From Aquabacterium sp. (GTDB taxonomy: Bacteria > Pseudomonadota > Gammaproteobacteria > Burkholderiales > Burkholderiaceae_C): a stretch of DNA of 64,000 nt. Numbering within the stretch: the first letter of the stretch is position 1; each line of letters starts with the position of its first letter. Location: NCBI RefSeq assembly GCF_016195855.1, contig NZ_JACPYU010000020.1, positions 62,001-126,000 on the forward strand. Direction: 5' to 3'. A program made the position numbers and the translations under genes. This document shows, in pieces, positions 28,529 through 37,807 of this stretch. Below the pieces are notes generated by a model. The model ran no database searches. It saw only the letters and a list, made by a program, of their open reading frames with translations, and was not told the DNA's origin.

Positions 28529-29532
28529 CAGCACACCTCCTTGCTGGCCTGTTTGACCTGTGCAGCCTGTTCGGCCTGTTCGGCCTTCCTCTGCCTCAAG
28601 GTTTCGCGCACCGCATCCACCCCCACGGCCCAATTCAGCACCGGGCTGCGATCCTGAGCACCTTGGGAGCGATCACACTGGCTCAGGCATTGGCCGCACT
28701 GCACGCACGAAAACATCATGCGCTTGATGTCACGCGGGTGCAGGCGCATGGGACAGGCGTTGTCGCAGGCCGAGCCCAGCGGCGCGTCGCAGCTTCGGCA
28801 CTCGCGCGCCCGTTCGCGCCGGAAGGACACCACCATGCCTTTGGGGTTGGCCATCCAGACCAGGCTCTGGAACAGGCCCACCGCGCAGCCGAACCGGCAG
28901 AACAAGTGCCGGGCCAACACGAACTCGGCCGTGAAGACCACGGTACCGATCCACAGAAAGCGGGCCTCGCCCGGTGTCAACCCACCATGCAGCAGATGCG
29001 ACCAGATCCGCAGCGGCGGCAAGAGGTAGCTCAGCAAGGTGATCGCCCAGGTGAAGCCCAGCGCCAGGCTGAGGGCGAGAAACACAGGCCACCAGGCCTT
29101 GCGGGGCTGGATGAACGCGCCCACGCTGTTGCGCCGTCGGGTCACATGCTTGTCCCACAGGCTGAACTTGCCGATCGCGCGGTGCAGCGCCTTGTTGAGC
29201 AGCTCCACCGCAGAAAAGTGCGGGCACAACCAGCCGCAATACAGGCGCCCGTAGCGCCACGCCACGGTGAAAAACACCCCCACGACCAGCGCAATGGGCA
29301 AGAGGCCGCGCCACAACAGGCTGAGCCCCGCTTGCGTGGCCGAGATCTCACCCCTCATCAGTGCGTCAATGCCCAGTGACCACTTGAAGCCCAGCACCCA
29401 CAACTGGGTCTGTGTCAGGTCAAACCGGAACAGGTTGAGCACCGGGGCCAGCAGAAAAAAGACAAAGAAGCCCACCTGCCAGCGCAGCCGCCGGCTTTGC
29501 AGCTCAGGGGCTGTCAAAGACGCCACGGACAA
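28528..29532 (-). CDS. Membrane polyferredoxin (NapH/CcoG-like) inside the nor operon
   Basis: A 334-residue protein with about five membrane segments and Cys motifs of the NapH/CcoG/RdxA class: CGWLCP near residue 107, CRFGC near 212, then two ferredoxin clusters from CRSCD, CDNACP and CVQCGQCLSQC (about 245-292). The C-terminal tail is Gln/Ala/Lys rich. Gene overlaps on both sides (29 bp with norQ, ATGA with norD) tie it to the nor operon. It may pass electrons from the quinone pool or reduce metals during NorB maturation, but this is inference. Confidence 0.82.
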   Translation of the reverse strand: MSVASLTAPELQSRRLRWQVGFFVFFLLAPVLNLFRFDLTQTQLWVLGFKWSLGIDALMRGEISATQAGLSLLWRGLLPIALVVGVFFTVAWRYGRLYCGWLCPHFSAVELLNKALHRAIGKFSLWDKHVTRRRNSVGAFIQPRKAWWPVFLALSLALGFTWAITLLSYLLPPLRIWSHLLHGGLTPGEARFLWIGTVVFTAEFVLARHLFCRFGCAVGLFQSLVWMANPKGMVVSFRRERARECRSCDAPLGSACDNACPMRLHPRDIKRMMFSCVQCGQCLSQCDRSQGAQDRSPVLNWAVGVDAVRETLRQRKAEQAEQAAQVKQASKEVC

Positions 29533-30325
29533 TCTCCATCAGGGCTGCCGCGGTATCGGTGTCATCGGTCAGTGCGTCAACCACGGCTGCGCGGCAGGCC
29601 ATGTCGACGTCCATGCCTGCGGAGATCAGGCGAGCGGCCATGACCAGCAGACGCGTGCTCGCGGTTTCTTCCAGATCATGGTCCGTCACACGCCGCAGGG
29701 CTTGCGCCAGCCTGACCAGGCCCGCGGCCACATCGGCATTGACGCCTGATTCGCTGCGCACGATGTCCTGCTCGACCGCGCTTTGCGGGTAGCCGAACGA
29801 CAAGGCCACGAAGCGCTGACGCGTGCTGGGCTTGAGCGCCTTGAGCAGGTTCTGGTAGCCGGGGTTGTAGGACACCACCAGCATGAATTCAGGCGGGGCG
29901 ATCAGCAACTCGCCTGTCCGCTCGATGGGCAGCACGCGCCGGTCATCGGCCAGCGGGTGCATGACCACGGTCGTGTCCTTGCGGGCCTCGACCACTTCGT
30001 CCAGATAGCAGATCGCGCCTTCGCGCACAGCACGCGCCAAAGGGCCATCCTGCCAGACGGTATTGCCCTGCCCGATCAGGTGCCGGCCGACGAGATCGGC
30101 CGCACTCAGGTCATCATGGCAGGACACGGTAATGAGTGGCCGCCCCAGACGGGCAGCCATGTGTTCAACAAAACGGGTTTTGCCACAACCCGTCGGCCCC
30201 TTGATCAGCAAAGGCAGCTGGCAGCGCCAGGCGTGCTCGAACAGCGCGCATTCCTGCGCCTGAGGGATGTAGTGGGGCACACCACCGGGTGCGCCCGCCA
30301 GTTGCCTGGCACTGAGCATGTCCAT
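29504..30325 (-). CDS. norQ: MoxR-type AAA ATPase NorQ
   Basis: A 273-residue AAA+ ATPase. Walker A GPTGCGKT is at residues 43-50 and Walker B in ICYLDEVVEAR near 105-115, followed by sensor residues in VVSYNPGYQNLLKALKPSTRQRF. It works with NorD to activate cytochrome c-dependent NO reductase. It starts 32 bp after norB, and its end overlaps the polyferredoxin gene. Confidence 0.94.
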   Translation of the reverse strand: MDMLSARQLAGAPGGVPHYIPQAQECALFEHAWRCQLPLLIKGPTGCGKTRFVEHMAARLGRPLITVSCHDDLSAADLVGRHLIGQGNTVWQDGPLARAVREGAICYLDEVVEARKDTTVVMHPLADDRRVLPIERTGELLIAPPEFMLVVSYNPGYQNLLKALKPSTRQRFVALSFGYPQSAVEQDIVRSESGVNADVAAGLVRLAQALRRVTDHDLEETASTRLLVMAARLISAGMDVDMACRAAVVDALTDDTDTAAALMEIVRGVFDSP

Positions 30326-30357
30326 GCTGATCTCTGGAAGCAGACGGGTTGGCCTTT

Positions 30358-31806
<1,449 letters not shown>

Positions 31807-32244
31807 TCAACCTTCGATGTTGGGGGGCCACTTCTCGGTATTGACTTCGCTGGTCCACTTGAGGAACTCAACCATGTCATCGAGTTGTTGGTCATTGAGG
31901 TTGAACTGCGGCATCTGCCGGCGGCCGGGCGCACCGGTAGGCTGCCCCTTGATCCAGGCCTTGATGAATTCAGGGCCACGGCGCTTGTAGACATTGCCCA
32001 ACTCAGGTGCGAAGTACGCCCCCTCGCCAAGCAAGGTGTGGCAACCGATGCAGTTGCGCGTTTCCCAGATGTGTTTGCCACGCACGACCGATTCGCTGAT
32101 GTTCTGCGCGTTGGATCGCTGCGGTATCTTGCGCTCCGAGTCGAACACAATGGCCGCAAACAGCAGCACAAAAAATACGGTGCCACCGTAGAAGATATTG
32201 CGGGCGGCTTGCTTGGTGAAGCCGCCCTGCTTGCCCTGGGTCAT
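31807..32244 (-). CDS. norC: Nitric oxide reductase subunit C
   Basis: A 145-residue membrane-anchored monoheme cytochrome c: one transmembrane helix at about residues 18-35 and CIGCH at residues 65-69, in the family context NCIGCHTLLGEGAYFAPEL. It feeds electrons to NorB. AAGGAGA precedes the ATG. The promoter carries a TTGAA-type palindrome at 32304-32317. Confidence 0.97.
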   Translation of the reverse strand: MTQGKQGGFTKQAARNIFYGGTVFFVLLFAAIVFDSERKIPQRSNAQNISESVVRGKHIWETRNCIGCHTLLGEGAYFAPELGNVYKRRGPEFIKAWIKGQPTGAPGRRQMPQFNLNDQQLDDMVEFLKWTSEVNTEKWPPNIEG

Positions 32245-32303
32245 ACCATTCTCCTTCTTGTCAAGGGACCGCTTGAGCCTAGGGCCGCCAAAGCTTGTTT
32301 TCC

Positions 32304-32317
32304 TTGAAGCGGTTCAA
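32304..32317. promoter_or_regulatory. TTGAA-type Dnr/Fnr box upstream of norC
   Basis: TTGAAGCGGTTCAA is a TTGA-N6-TCAA palindrome centred 66 bp before norC. A class II site predicts transcription from about 32269; the matching -10 region, TAGGCT on the minus strand, is acceptable. It has the same half-sites as the nirS box at 4228-4241. Confidence 0.68.
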
Positions 32318-32372
32318 GAAACGGGGCTTTGACCACAGCCAGATACCCCGCATCGTTCTTCAGACCGATGCC

Positions 32373-33071
32373 TCAGGCGTAGCTGGCCAGGCGCTGCGCA
32401 TCCAGGATGTGGATGTGCCGACGCTCGACCGAGATCAGGCCGTTGGCCTGCAGGTCGTGCAGGATGCGCGAGAAGTGCTCCGGCGTGACCGACAACAAGG
32501 ACGCAATCGTGCCCTTGCTGGCCGGTAGCGAAACGGTCACATCCTGCTCGGTGTTGTGCGCCTCGCCCACCACGGGCGAATGCAGCAGGTAGTCCACAAC
32601 CCGCTTGACCCCGGAATGCAAGGTCACCGCCTCGATGTCCTTGACCAGGCCATTCATGCGACGCGACAAGCCCGTGAGCATGCGCATGGCCAGACCCGCG
32701 TTGTGCTCGATCTCGTGCACCAGCACGTCCTTGGGCACCACCAGCAACTGAGCATCGAACAGCACGCTGGCATTTACGCTGTGGGCACCATCGCTGAACA
32801 TCAGCGACTCCGACACACAGCCCCCCGCCCCGATGACCTCCATCACCTTTTCGTGGCCACTGGGTACCTTGGCAAACAGCTTGATCAAGCCGTCGATGAC
32901 CAGATACAGCCCCTCGCAGGACTGCCCGGCATGAAACAACGCCTCCCCCCGCGACAAACGCCTGACGGTCGAAGCCGCGGCAATGCGCGCCAACTCTGGC
33001 GCGGACATGTCCTTGAACAAGGGCTGACTGCCCAGGTAGGACACCACATTCAGTCTGCGCGAACCCATCAT
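32373..33071 (-). CDS. Crp/Fnr-family regulator, Dnr-like (second copy)
   Basis: A 232-residue paralogue of the regulator at 21564-22262, with the same architecture and length. Sensor domain about residues 15-130; winged helix recognition segment TPEHFSRILHDLQ keeps E-x2-SR. There is no FNR-type cysteine cluster; single Cys residues occur in QSCEGLY and GAGGCVSES. It lies upstream of norC on the same strand, with its own promoter region carrying a mixed Crp/Fnr box and a second palindrome. By position it resembles dnr of pseudomonads, the NO-responsive activator of nir and nor. Confidence 0.87.
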   Translation of the reverse strand: MMGSRRLNVVSYLGSQPLFKDMSAPELARIAAASTVRRLSRGEALFHAGQSCEGLYLVIDGLIKLFAKVPSGHEKVMEVIGAGGCVSESLMFSDGAHSVNASVLFDAQLLVVPKDVLVHEIEHNAGLAMRMLTGLSRRMNGLVKDIEAVTLHSGVKRVVDYLLHSPVVGEAHNTEQDVTVSLPASKGTIASLLSVTPEHFSRILHDLQANGLISVERRHIHILDAQRLASYA

Positions 33072-33089
33072 GTTGCTCCTCTTGATCGC

Positions 33090-33105
33090 ATGAACCTGAG
33101 TTCAT
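33090..33105. promoter_or_regulatory. ATGAAC-N4-GTTCAT palindrome just before the second Dnr-like regulator
   Basis: ATGAACCTGAGTTCAT is a perfect 6-4-6 palindrome 19-34 bp upstream of the start codon. It covers the transcription start predicted from the Crp/Fnr-like site at 33132-33145, so it would suit a repressor. The binding protein is unknown. Confidence 0.4.
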
Positions 33106-33131
33106 TCTGAGCACCCGCGCCAAGCATGGAT

Positions 33132-33145
33132 TTGATGAGGCGCAA
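33132..33145. promoter_or_regulatory. Mixed TTGAT/CGCAA Crp/Fnr-geometry box before the second Dnr-like regulator
   Basis: TTGATGAGGCGCAA joins one FNR half-site to one CGCAA half-site. It is centred 67 bp from the regulator start, close to the 66-70 bp distances of the norC and first-regulator sites. Confidence 0.5.
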
Positions 33146-33212
33146 ATATGCCCAACAGATCTACTGGGGTAATTGGCATCGTTCTTTCGGACGATGCGGT
33201 GCGTTCGGGCAA

Positions 33213-33249
33213 CAAAAAAGCCCCGCGTCGACGGCATCGCTGCGGGGCT
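33213..33249 (-). terminator. Rho-independent terminator after the carbonic anhydrase gene
   Basis: On the minus strand an 8-bp GC stem (AGCCCCGC paired with GCGGGGCT) with a 15-base loop is followed by a run of T residues. It lies 29 bp after the carbonic anhydrase stop and separates that gene from the regulator promoter. Confidence 0.8.
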
Positions 33250-33277
33250 GGATGAGGCGACCTGACAAAACCATTTG

Positions 33278-33985
33278 TCAGGTGCGACCTCCTGGATACC
33301 AGGAGGCATCGACCTCATTGAAGATGGACCCATTGTCTGGATCGACGTCGTGGTACGGCCCCGTTCCACTGTGCTCCGCATGCGAGGCCGGCACAAAGCG
33401 GCCAGACTTGACGTCGAAAACGTAGACCTCGCCCTCTTCGATCACATAGTGCCAACCGTGCAGCGAGATCTGGCGTTGCTCGACGCGCTGGCGCACCATG
33501 GGGTAGTCCATCAGACGCTCCAGTTGCAGCACGACGGAGCGCTGCTCGGTGCGGCGCAAAGCCTCTTCAGACACCTGTACCGGCAAGGCCGCCTCACGGG
33601 CCAGGTCCAGCCAGGCCTGCAGGTTCTTGGCCTCGGGCGAGATCTCTTCATACAGCGCCTTCACGGCACCGCAATGGGAATGGCCGCACACGATGATGTG
33701 GCTCACGTGCAGATTGAGCACCGCGTACTCGATGGCGGCGGCCGTGCCGTGCAGGCCATGCAGGCCGTTGTAGGGCGGCACCAGGGCCCCCACATTGCGC
33801 ACGATGAACAACTCGCCGGGCCCGGTGCCCGTCAACATATAGGGCACGAGTCGGGAGTCGGAGCAGCCGACAAACAGGATCGTCGGGTGCTGGCCTTGTT
33901 CCACCAGGTGCTGGAACTGGTCCTTGTAGTCCGGGAAGTAGTCGTTATGGAAGCGCCGCAGGCGCTCCAATAAGTGGTCATCCAT
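33278..33985 (-). CDS. can: Beta-class carbonic anhydrase
   Basis: A 235-residue cytoplasmic enzyme interconverting CO2 and bicarbonate. Zinc ligands are Cys41 in CSDSR, His102 and Cys105 in CGHSHCGA, and the Asp43/Arg45 dyad is intact. Length and the C-terminal acidic tail resemble E. coli Can. It is 6 bp downstream of the parvulin gene, so it may be the last member of the nar transcript before a clear terminator. A link to nitrate respiration is only positional. Confidence 0.93.
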   Translation of the reverse strand: MDDHLLERLRRFHNDYFPDYKDQFQHLVEQGQHPTILFVGCSDSRLVPYMLTGTGPGELFIVRNVGALVPPYNGLHGLHGTAAAIEYAVLNLHVSHIIVCGHSHCGAVKALYEEISPEAKNLQAWLDLAREAALPVQVSEEALRRTEQRSVVLQLERLMDYPMVRQRVEQRQISLHGWHYVIEEGEVYVFDVKSGRFVPASHAEHSGTGPYHDVDPDNGSIFNEVDASWYPGGRT

Positions 33986-33991
33986 GGACGT

Positions 33992-34780
33992 TTACTGTAC
34001 CAGTGGGGAGTCCGCTGCGTCCAGGTCGACACCCTGCACTTCCCAGCGCGAGGCCAGCACGCGCATGGTCTGGCGCAAGGCCGTGATCCAGGCTTGTTGA
34101 CGAAGGGATTGCGCCACGGCTTCGCTCACGGCCTCATAGGCTTGGGCCTGACCTGGGTCTCGCGCCAGCACTTCCACCACATGCAGGCCAAAGCGGCTGT
34201 GCACCAGGCGAGGCAGGACGCCCACATTGGCCGTGCCCTCGGTCTGGCCGAAGAGCTCCTTGGCGAACTCCGGCGCGCAGTCCTGCGCGTTGAGCCAACC
34301 CAGATCGCCACCTTGTGCGCTGCTGGGGCAGTTGGACAACTGGCGGGCCGTCTCGCCAAAGCGGTTGGGATCGGCGCGCACTTCCAGCAAGGCCTGCTCG
34401 GCGCGCAGGCGCAAGGCCTGCACATCCACACCGGGTGTCACGGCGAACAGAATGTGGCGGGCCTGCACGCGCTCGCCGATGGCGTACTGCGCGGCGTGCG
34501 CAGCGTGGTGACGGCGGCAGGCCGCCTCATCAGGCTCAGGCACGCGCAGCTGTTGCAGCAGGTACTGGTCGATGGCTTCGGCAGCGGCTTCGCTGATGAC
34601 GCCCGCTTCTGGAGCCGGGTCGTCCTCGGCCAGCAAACCCGCTTCGATCGCGGCCTGACGCAGCAGCTCCAGGCTGGCGCGCTGGCGGCGATCGGTGTCG
34701 GTCAGCAACTCGGACGCATCCGCCAGGACCACGTCGCCCACGCGCAAGGCCGCGGGCATGGTGAGTTCAGCAACTTGCAT
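33992..34780 (-). CDS. Parvulin-type peptidyl-prolyl isomerase, nar-associated
   Basis: A 262-residue PpiC/SurA-type isomerase. The parvulin domain spans about residues 110-225 (RHILFAVTPGVD; CPSSAQGGDLGWLN; SRFGLHVVEVL). There is no clear signal peptide, so it probably acts in the cytoplasm. The same family follows narI in Pseudomonas and related nar operons, where it is presumed to assist nitrate reductase folding. ATG 34780 was chosen for AGGAGACAC upstream; it lies 10 bp after narI. Confidence 0.87.
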   Translation of the reverse strand: MQVAELTMPAALRVGDVVLADASELLTDTDRRQRASLELLRQAAIEAGLLAEDDPAPEAGVISEAAAEAIDQYLLQQLRVPEPDEAACRRHHAAHAAQYAIGERVQARHILFAVTPGVDVQALRLRAEQALLEVRADPNRFGETARQLSNCPSSAQGGDLGWLNAQDCAPEFAKELFGQTEGTANVGVLPRLVHSRFGLHVVEVLARDPGQAQAYEAVSEAVAQSLRQQAWITALRQTMRVLASRWEVQGVDLDAADSPLVQ

Positions 34781-34790
34781 GCGTGTCTCC

Positions 34791-35486
34791 TTACAGGCCG
34801 ATCTTGCGGCTGCGCACCACCTGCCATGGGCGGACCAGGTAGCCCACCGAGGCAAAACCACTCCACACATGCACCAGGCGGGTGAAGGGGAAGATGGCAA
34901 ACAGGCTCATGCCCATGAACATGTGCACCTTGAAGACCATGGACACATCGGTGATGAAGCTCGGCGCATCACCGCGGAAGGTCACCAGATGCTGAGCCCA
35001 GGCCATCAGCTTGAGCATGGTGCCGCCATCACTGTGCTCAAGAGACAGGGGCACGGTAGACAGGCCGAGCATCAAGGTTGCCAGGATCCAGAACAGCACG
35101 AGGAAGTCACGGCCACGCGAGGTGGCGCGCACGCGCTCGTTGCTCAGGCGGCGGTGGATCAGCAGCAACAAGCCGATCAAGCCGATGCTGCCCAGCGTGC
35201 CACCGGCCACCACGGCCAGCATCTGCTTTTGCGAGGCCGTCACGCCCAGGGCATGGATGATCTCGGGCGGCGTCAGCATGCCGAAGAAGTGGCCAAAGAA
35301 CAGGCCGATGATACCCAGGTGGAACAGGTTGGAGCCGGCCCTCAGGGTACCGGTGGCCAGCATCTGGCTGGACTCGCTGCGCCAGGTGTACTGGTCGCGG
35401 TCAAATCTGATCAGGCTACCGAGCAGGAAGAGCGCGCCACAAATATAAGGATAGATGCCAAAAATGAATTGATGAGAGAGGCTCAT
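34791..35486 (-). CDS. narI: Respiratory nitrate reductase gamma subunit
   Basis: A 231-residue cytochrome b with five membrane helices that oxidises quinol and passes electrons to NarH. Heme-ligand histidines lie in NLFHLGIIGLFFGHFFGM near residues 52-69 and in the late KVHMFMG and RLVHVWS segments. It overlaps narJ by 4 bp (ATGA). Confidence 0.95.
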   Translation of the reverse strand: MSLSHQFIFGIYPYICGALFLLGSLIRFDRDQYTWRSESSQMLATGTLRAGSNLFHLGIIGLFFGHFFGMLTPPEIIHALGVTASQKQMLAVVAGGTLGSIGLIGLLLLIHRRLSNERVRATSRGRDFLVLFWILATLMLGLSTVPLSLEHSDGGTMLKLMAWAQHLVTFRGDAPSFITDVSMVFKVHMFMGMSLFAIFPFTRLVHVWSGFASVGYLVRPWQVVRSRKIGL

Positions 35487-36205
35487 GCTGATGCTCCTCG
35501 TTGGGTGGTCGATGCGCTACGGCGCACGATCTGGATGGGTTGGGGCTGGTCCGGGCTTTGCTGGCCTTTGGAGCTGCAACCTGCAAAGGCCTCGGGCTCG
35601 GCCCAGCTGGCGTCCATGTCTTCTTCCTCGGGCAAGGCCACGGTCTCGACCGCTTGCTGACCGATCTCCAGCACCGCTGCCAGCACATGCGCATACAAGC
35701 TCCTGCGCTTGATCAGCGCCGTGTGAACAGCATTGAGGATGTGGGCGATTTCGCCGATGAAGTCGCGCATCTGCGCAGCCGGCAAGGTGGAGATGAACTC
35801 CAGCACCACGGGCAGATAGTCGGGCAACTCGCCGCCGACCTTGTCGGGGTCCAGCAGCATGCCGGCCTGCTCGTAAGTCTTGACCAGATCGATCATGGCT
35901 GGGCCGCGATCACGGGAATCGCCGTGCACATGCTCGAACAAGTGCAGCGAAGTGGCACGACCACGGTCGAACAGCTCGACATAGGCTTCTTCCACTTCCA
36001 TGACGTCCTGATCAACCAGGGACCCCAGCAGCATGCTCAAGCCGCGCAAACGGCCATCATTGACCGCTGCCTCGCCGACAAGCACTTGCTGCAGATCCGG
36101 CACCGAGTCACGCAACGCGGCATCCGGATAGCTCAGCAGACGGGCCAGGGCCCGCAGGCTGTAGACCGGCGTGACGCCAGCCTTCCATTTGGTGATGGCG
36201 CTCAT
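35483..36205 (-). CDS. narJ: Nitrate reductase molybdenum cofactor assembly chaperone
   Basis: A 240-residue cytoplasmic chaperone of the TorD/NarJ family that holds NarGH until cofactor insertion. Characteristic segments are LARLLSYPDAALRDSVPDL near the N-terminus and LHLFEHVHGDSRDRGPAMIDL in the middle. A Glu/Asp- and Gln/Pro-rich tail of about 50 residues follows the domain. ATG 36205 is 2 bp after the narH stop. Confidence 0.94.
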   Translation of the reverse strand: MSAITKWKAGVTPVYSLRALARLLSYPDAALRDSVPDLQQVLVGEAAVNDGRLRGLSMLLGSLVDQDVMEVEEAYVELFDRGRATSLHLFEHVHGDSRDRGPAMIDLVKTYEQAGMLLDPDKVGGELPDYLPVVLEFISTLPAAQMRDFIGEIAHILNAVHTALIKRRSLYAHVLAAVLEIGQQAVETVALPEEEDMDASWAEPEAFAGCSSKGQQSPDQPQPIQIVRRSASTTQRGASA

Positions 36206-36207
36206 GC

Positions 36208-37731
36208 TCAGATCTCCGACTTGATGGGAATGGTGCGCTTCTTCTTCGCGCCAAACAGGCTGCCATCGGTGGCGCCATCCGAACACCCGTTGCCGAAGGT
36301 GAAGCCGCAGCCGCCCTTCATGTCAAAGGTGTTTTCCGCGTACTCGCGGTGTGCCGACGGGATCACGAAGCGGTCTTCGTAGTTGGCAATCGCCATCACG
36401 TGGTACATGTCTTCCACCGTGTGCTTGTCCAGGCCAACCTGATCCAGCACGCGCTTGTTCTCGACGCCGTCCACATGCTTGCCACGCATATAGCCGCGCA
36501 TGGCCAGCATGCGCTCCAGCGCGCGGGTCACGGGCATGGTGTCGCCGGCAGTCAGCAGGTTGGCCAGGTACTTGACCGGGATGCGCAACTGGTTGACGTC
36601 CGGGATCTCGCCATTGATGCCCAGGTTGCCGGTATTGGCGGCAGCTTGAATGGGCGACAGCGGCGGCACGTACCAGACCATGGGCAGCGTGCGGTACTCG
36701 GGGTGCAATGGCAGCGCGACCTTCCAGTCCACAGCCATCTTGTAGACCGGGCTGTTGCGGGCGGCAACCAGCCAGGCTTCAGGGATGCCGTCCTTGCGGG
36801 CCTGCTCGATCACCTTGGGGTCGTTGGGATCCAGGAACAGATCCAGTTGAGCCTGGTACAGATCGCGGTCATGCTCCACGCTGGCGGCAGCCTGGATCTG
36901 ATCAGCGTCATACAGCAGCACGCCCAGATAACGGATGCGGCCCACACAGGTCTCGGAGCACACCGTCGGCTGGCCCGCTTCAAGGCGCGGGTAGCAGAAG
37001 ATGCACTTCTCGGCCTTGCCGGACTGCCAGTTGTAGTAGATCTTCTTGTAGGGGCAGCCCGACACGCACATGCGCCAGCCGCGGCACTTGTCCTGGTCGA
37101 TCAGCACGATGCCGTCTTCTTCACGCTTGTAGATCGAGCCCGATGGGCAAGAGGCTACGCAAGCGGGGTTCAGGCAGTGCTCGCACAGGCGAGGCAAGTA
37201 CATCATGAAGGTGTTCTCGAACTGGCCGTAGATATCCTTCTGGATATCGTCGAAGTTCTTGTCCTTGCTGCGCTTGCTGAACTCGCCACCCAGGATTTCC
37301 TCCCAGTTGGGGCCCCACTCGATCTTCTCCATGCGCTTGCCGGTGATCAGGCTGCGCGGGCGGGCCGTGGGCGGTGCCTTGGACTTCGGCGCCGATTGCA
37401 GGTGATCGTAGTCGAAGGTGAAGGGTTCGTAGTAGTCGTCGATCTGCGGCAGGTTCGGGTTGGCGAAGATCTTCATCAGCAGACTGAGCTTGCCGCCTTG
37501 GCGCGGCTCGATCTTGCCATTGCCCTTGCGGACCCACCCACCATTCCACTTGTCCTGGTTCTCCCATTCCTTGGGATAACCAATACCAGGCTTGGTTTCG
37601 ACGTTGTTGAACCAGGCGTACTCGACGCCGGGGCGGCTGGTCCAGACGTTCTTGCAGGTTACCGAGCAGGTGTGGCAACCAATGCACTTGTCCAGGTTCA
37701 GGACCATGCCGATTTGTGCACGGATTTTCAT
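36208..37731 (-). CDS. narH: Respiratory nitrate reductase beta subunit
   Basis: A 507-residue iron-sulfur subunit with four cluster motifs. The first is CIGCHTCSVTC at residues 16-26; the others include CEHCLNPACVASCPSG, CRGWRMCVSGCPYKKIYYN and CIFCYPRLEAG. The Trp in CRGWRMC marks the [3Fe-4S] site typical of NarH. Its Shine-Dalgarno lies in a possible hairpin after narG. Confidence 0.97.
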   Translation of the reverse strand: MKIRAQIGMVLNLDKCIGCHTCSVTCKNVWTSRPGVEYAWFNNVETKPGIGYPKEWENQDKWNGGWVRKGNGKIEPRQGGKLSLLMKIFANPNLPQIDDYYEPFTFDYDHLQSAPKSKAPPTARPRSLITGKRMEKIEWGPNWEEILGGEFSKRSKDKNFDDIQKDIYGQFENTFMMYLPRLCEHCLNPACVASCPSGSIYKREEDGIVLIDQDKCRGWRMCVSGCPYKKIYYNWQSGKAEKCIFCYPRLEAGQPTVCSETCVGRIRYLGVLLYDADQIQAAASVEHDRDLYQAQLDLFLDPNDPKVIEQARKDGIPEAWLVAARNSPVYKMAVDWKVALPLHPEYRTLPMVWYVPPLSPIQAAANTGNLGINGEIPDVNQLRIPVKYLANLLTAGDTMPVTRALERMLAMRGYMRGKHVDGVENKRVLDQVGLDKHTVEDMYHVMAIANYEDRFVIPSAHREYAENTFDMKGGCGFTFGNGCSDGATDGSLFGAKKKRTIPIKSEI

Positions 37732-37733
37732 GC

Positions 37734-37764
37734 TGCCTCCTGCAGAGCCGCCTCAAAGGAGGCA
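37734..37764 (-). promoter_or_regulatory. Hairpin that could mask the narH ribosome-binding site
   Basis: In the 76-bp narG-narH gap, TGCCTCCT at one arm pairs perfectly with AGGAGGCA around a 15-base loop. On the minus-strand mRNA the 3' arm contains the AGGAGG Shine-Dalgarno of narH, 2 bases before the AUG. This could limit or couple narH translation to narG; it could also be chance. Confidence 0.45.
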
Positions 37765-37807
37765 ACAGCCCCCACGGGGGGGAGCGAACGAATGTGAGCT
37801 TGGGGGG

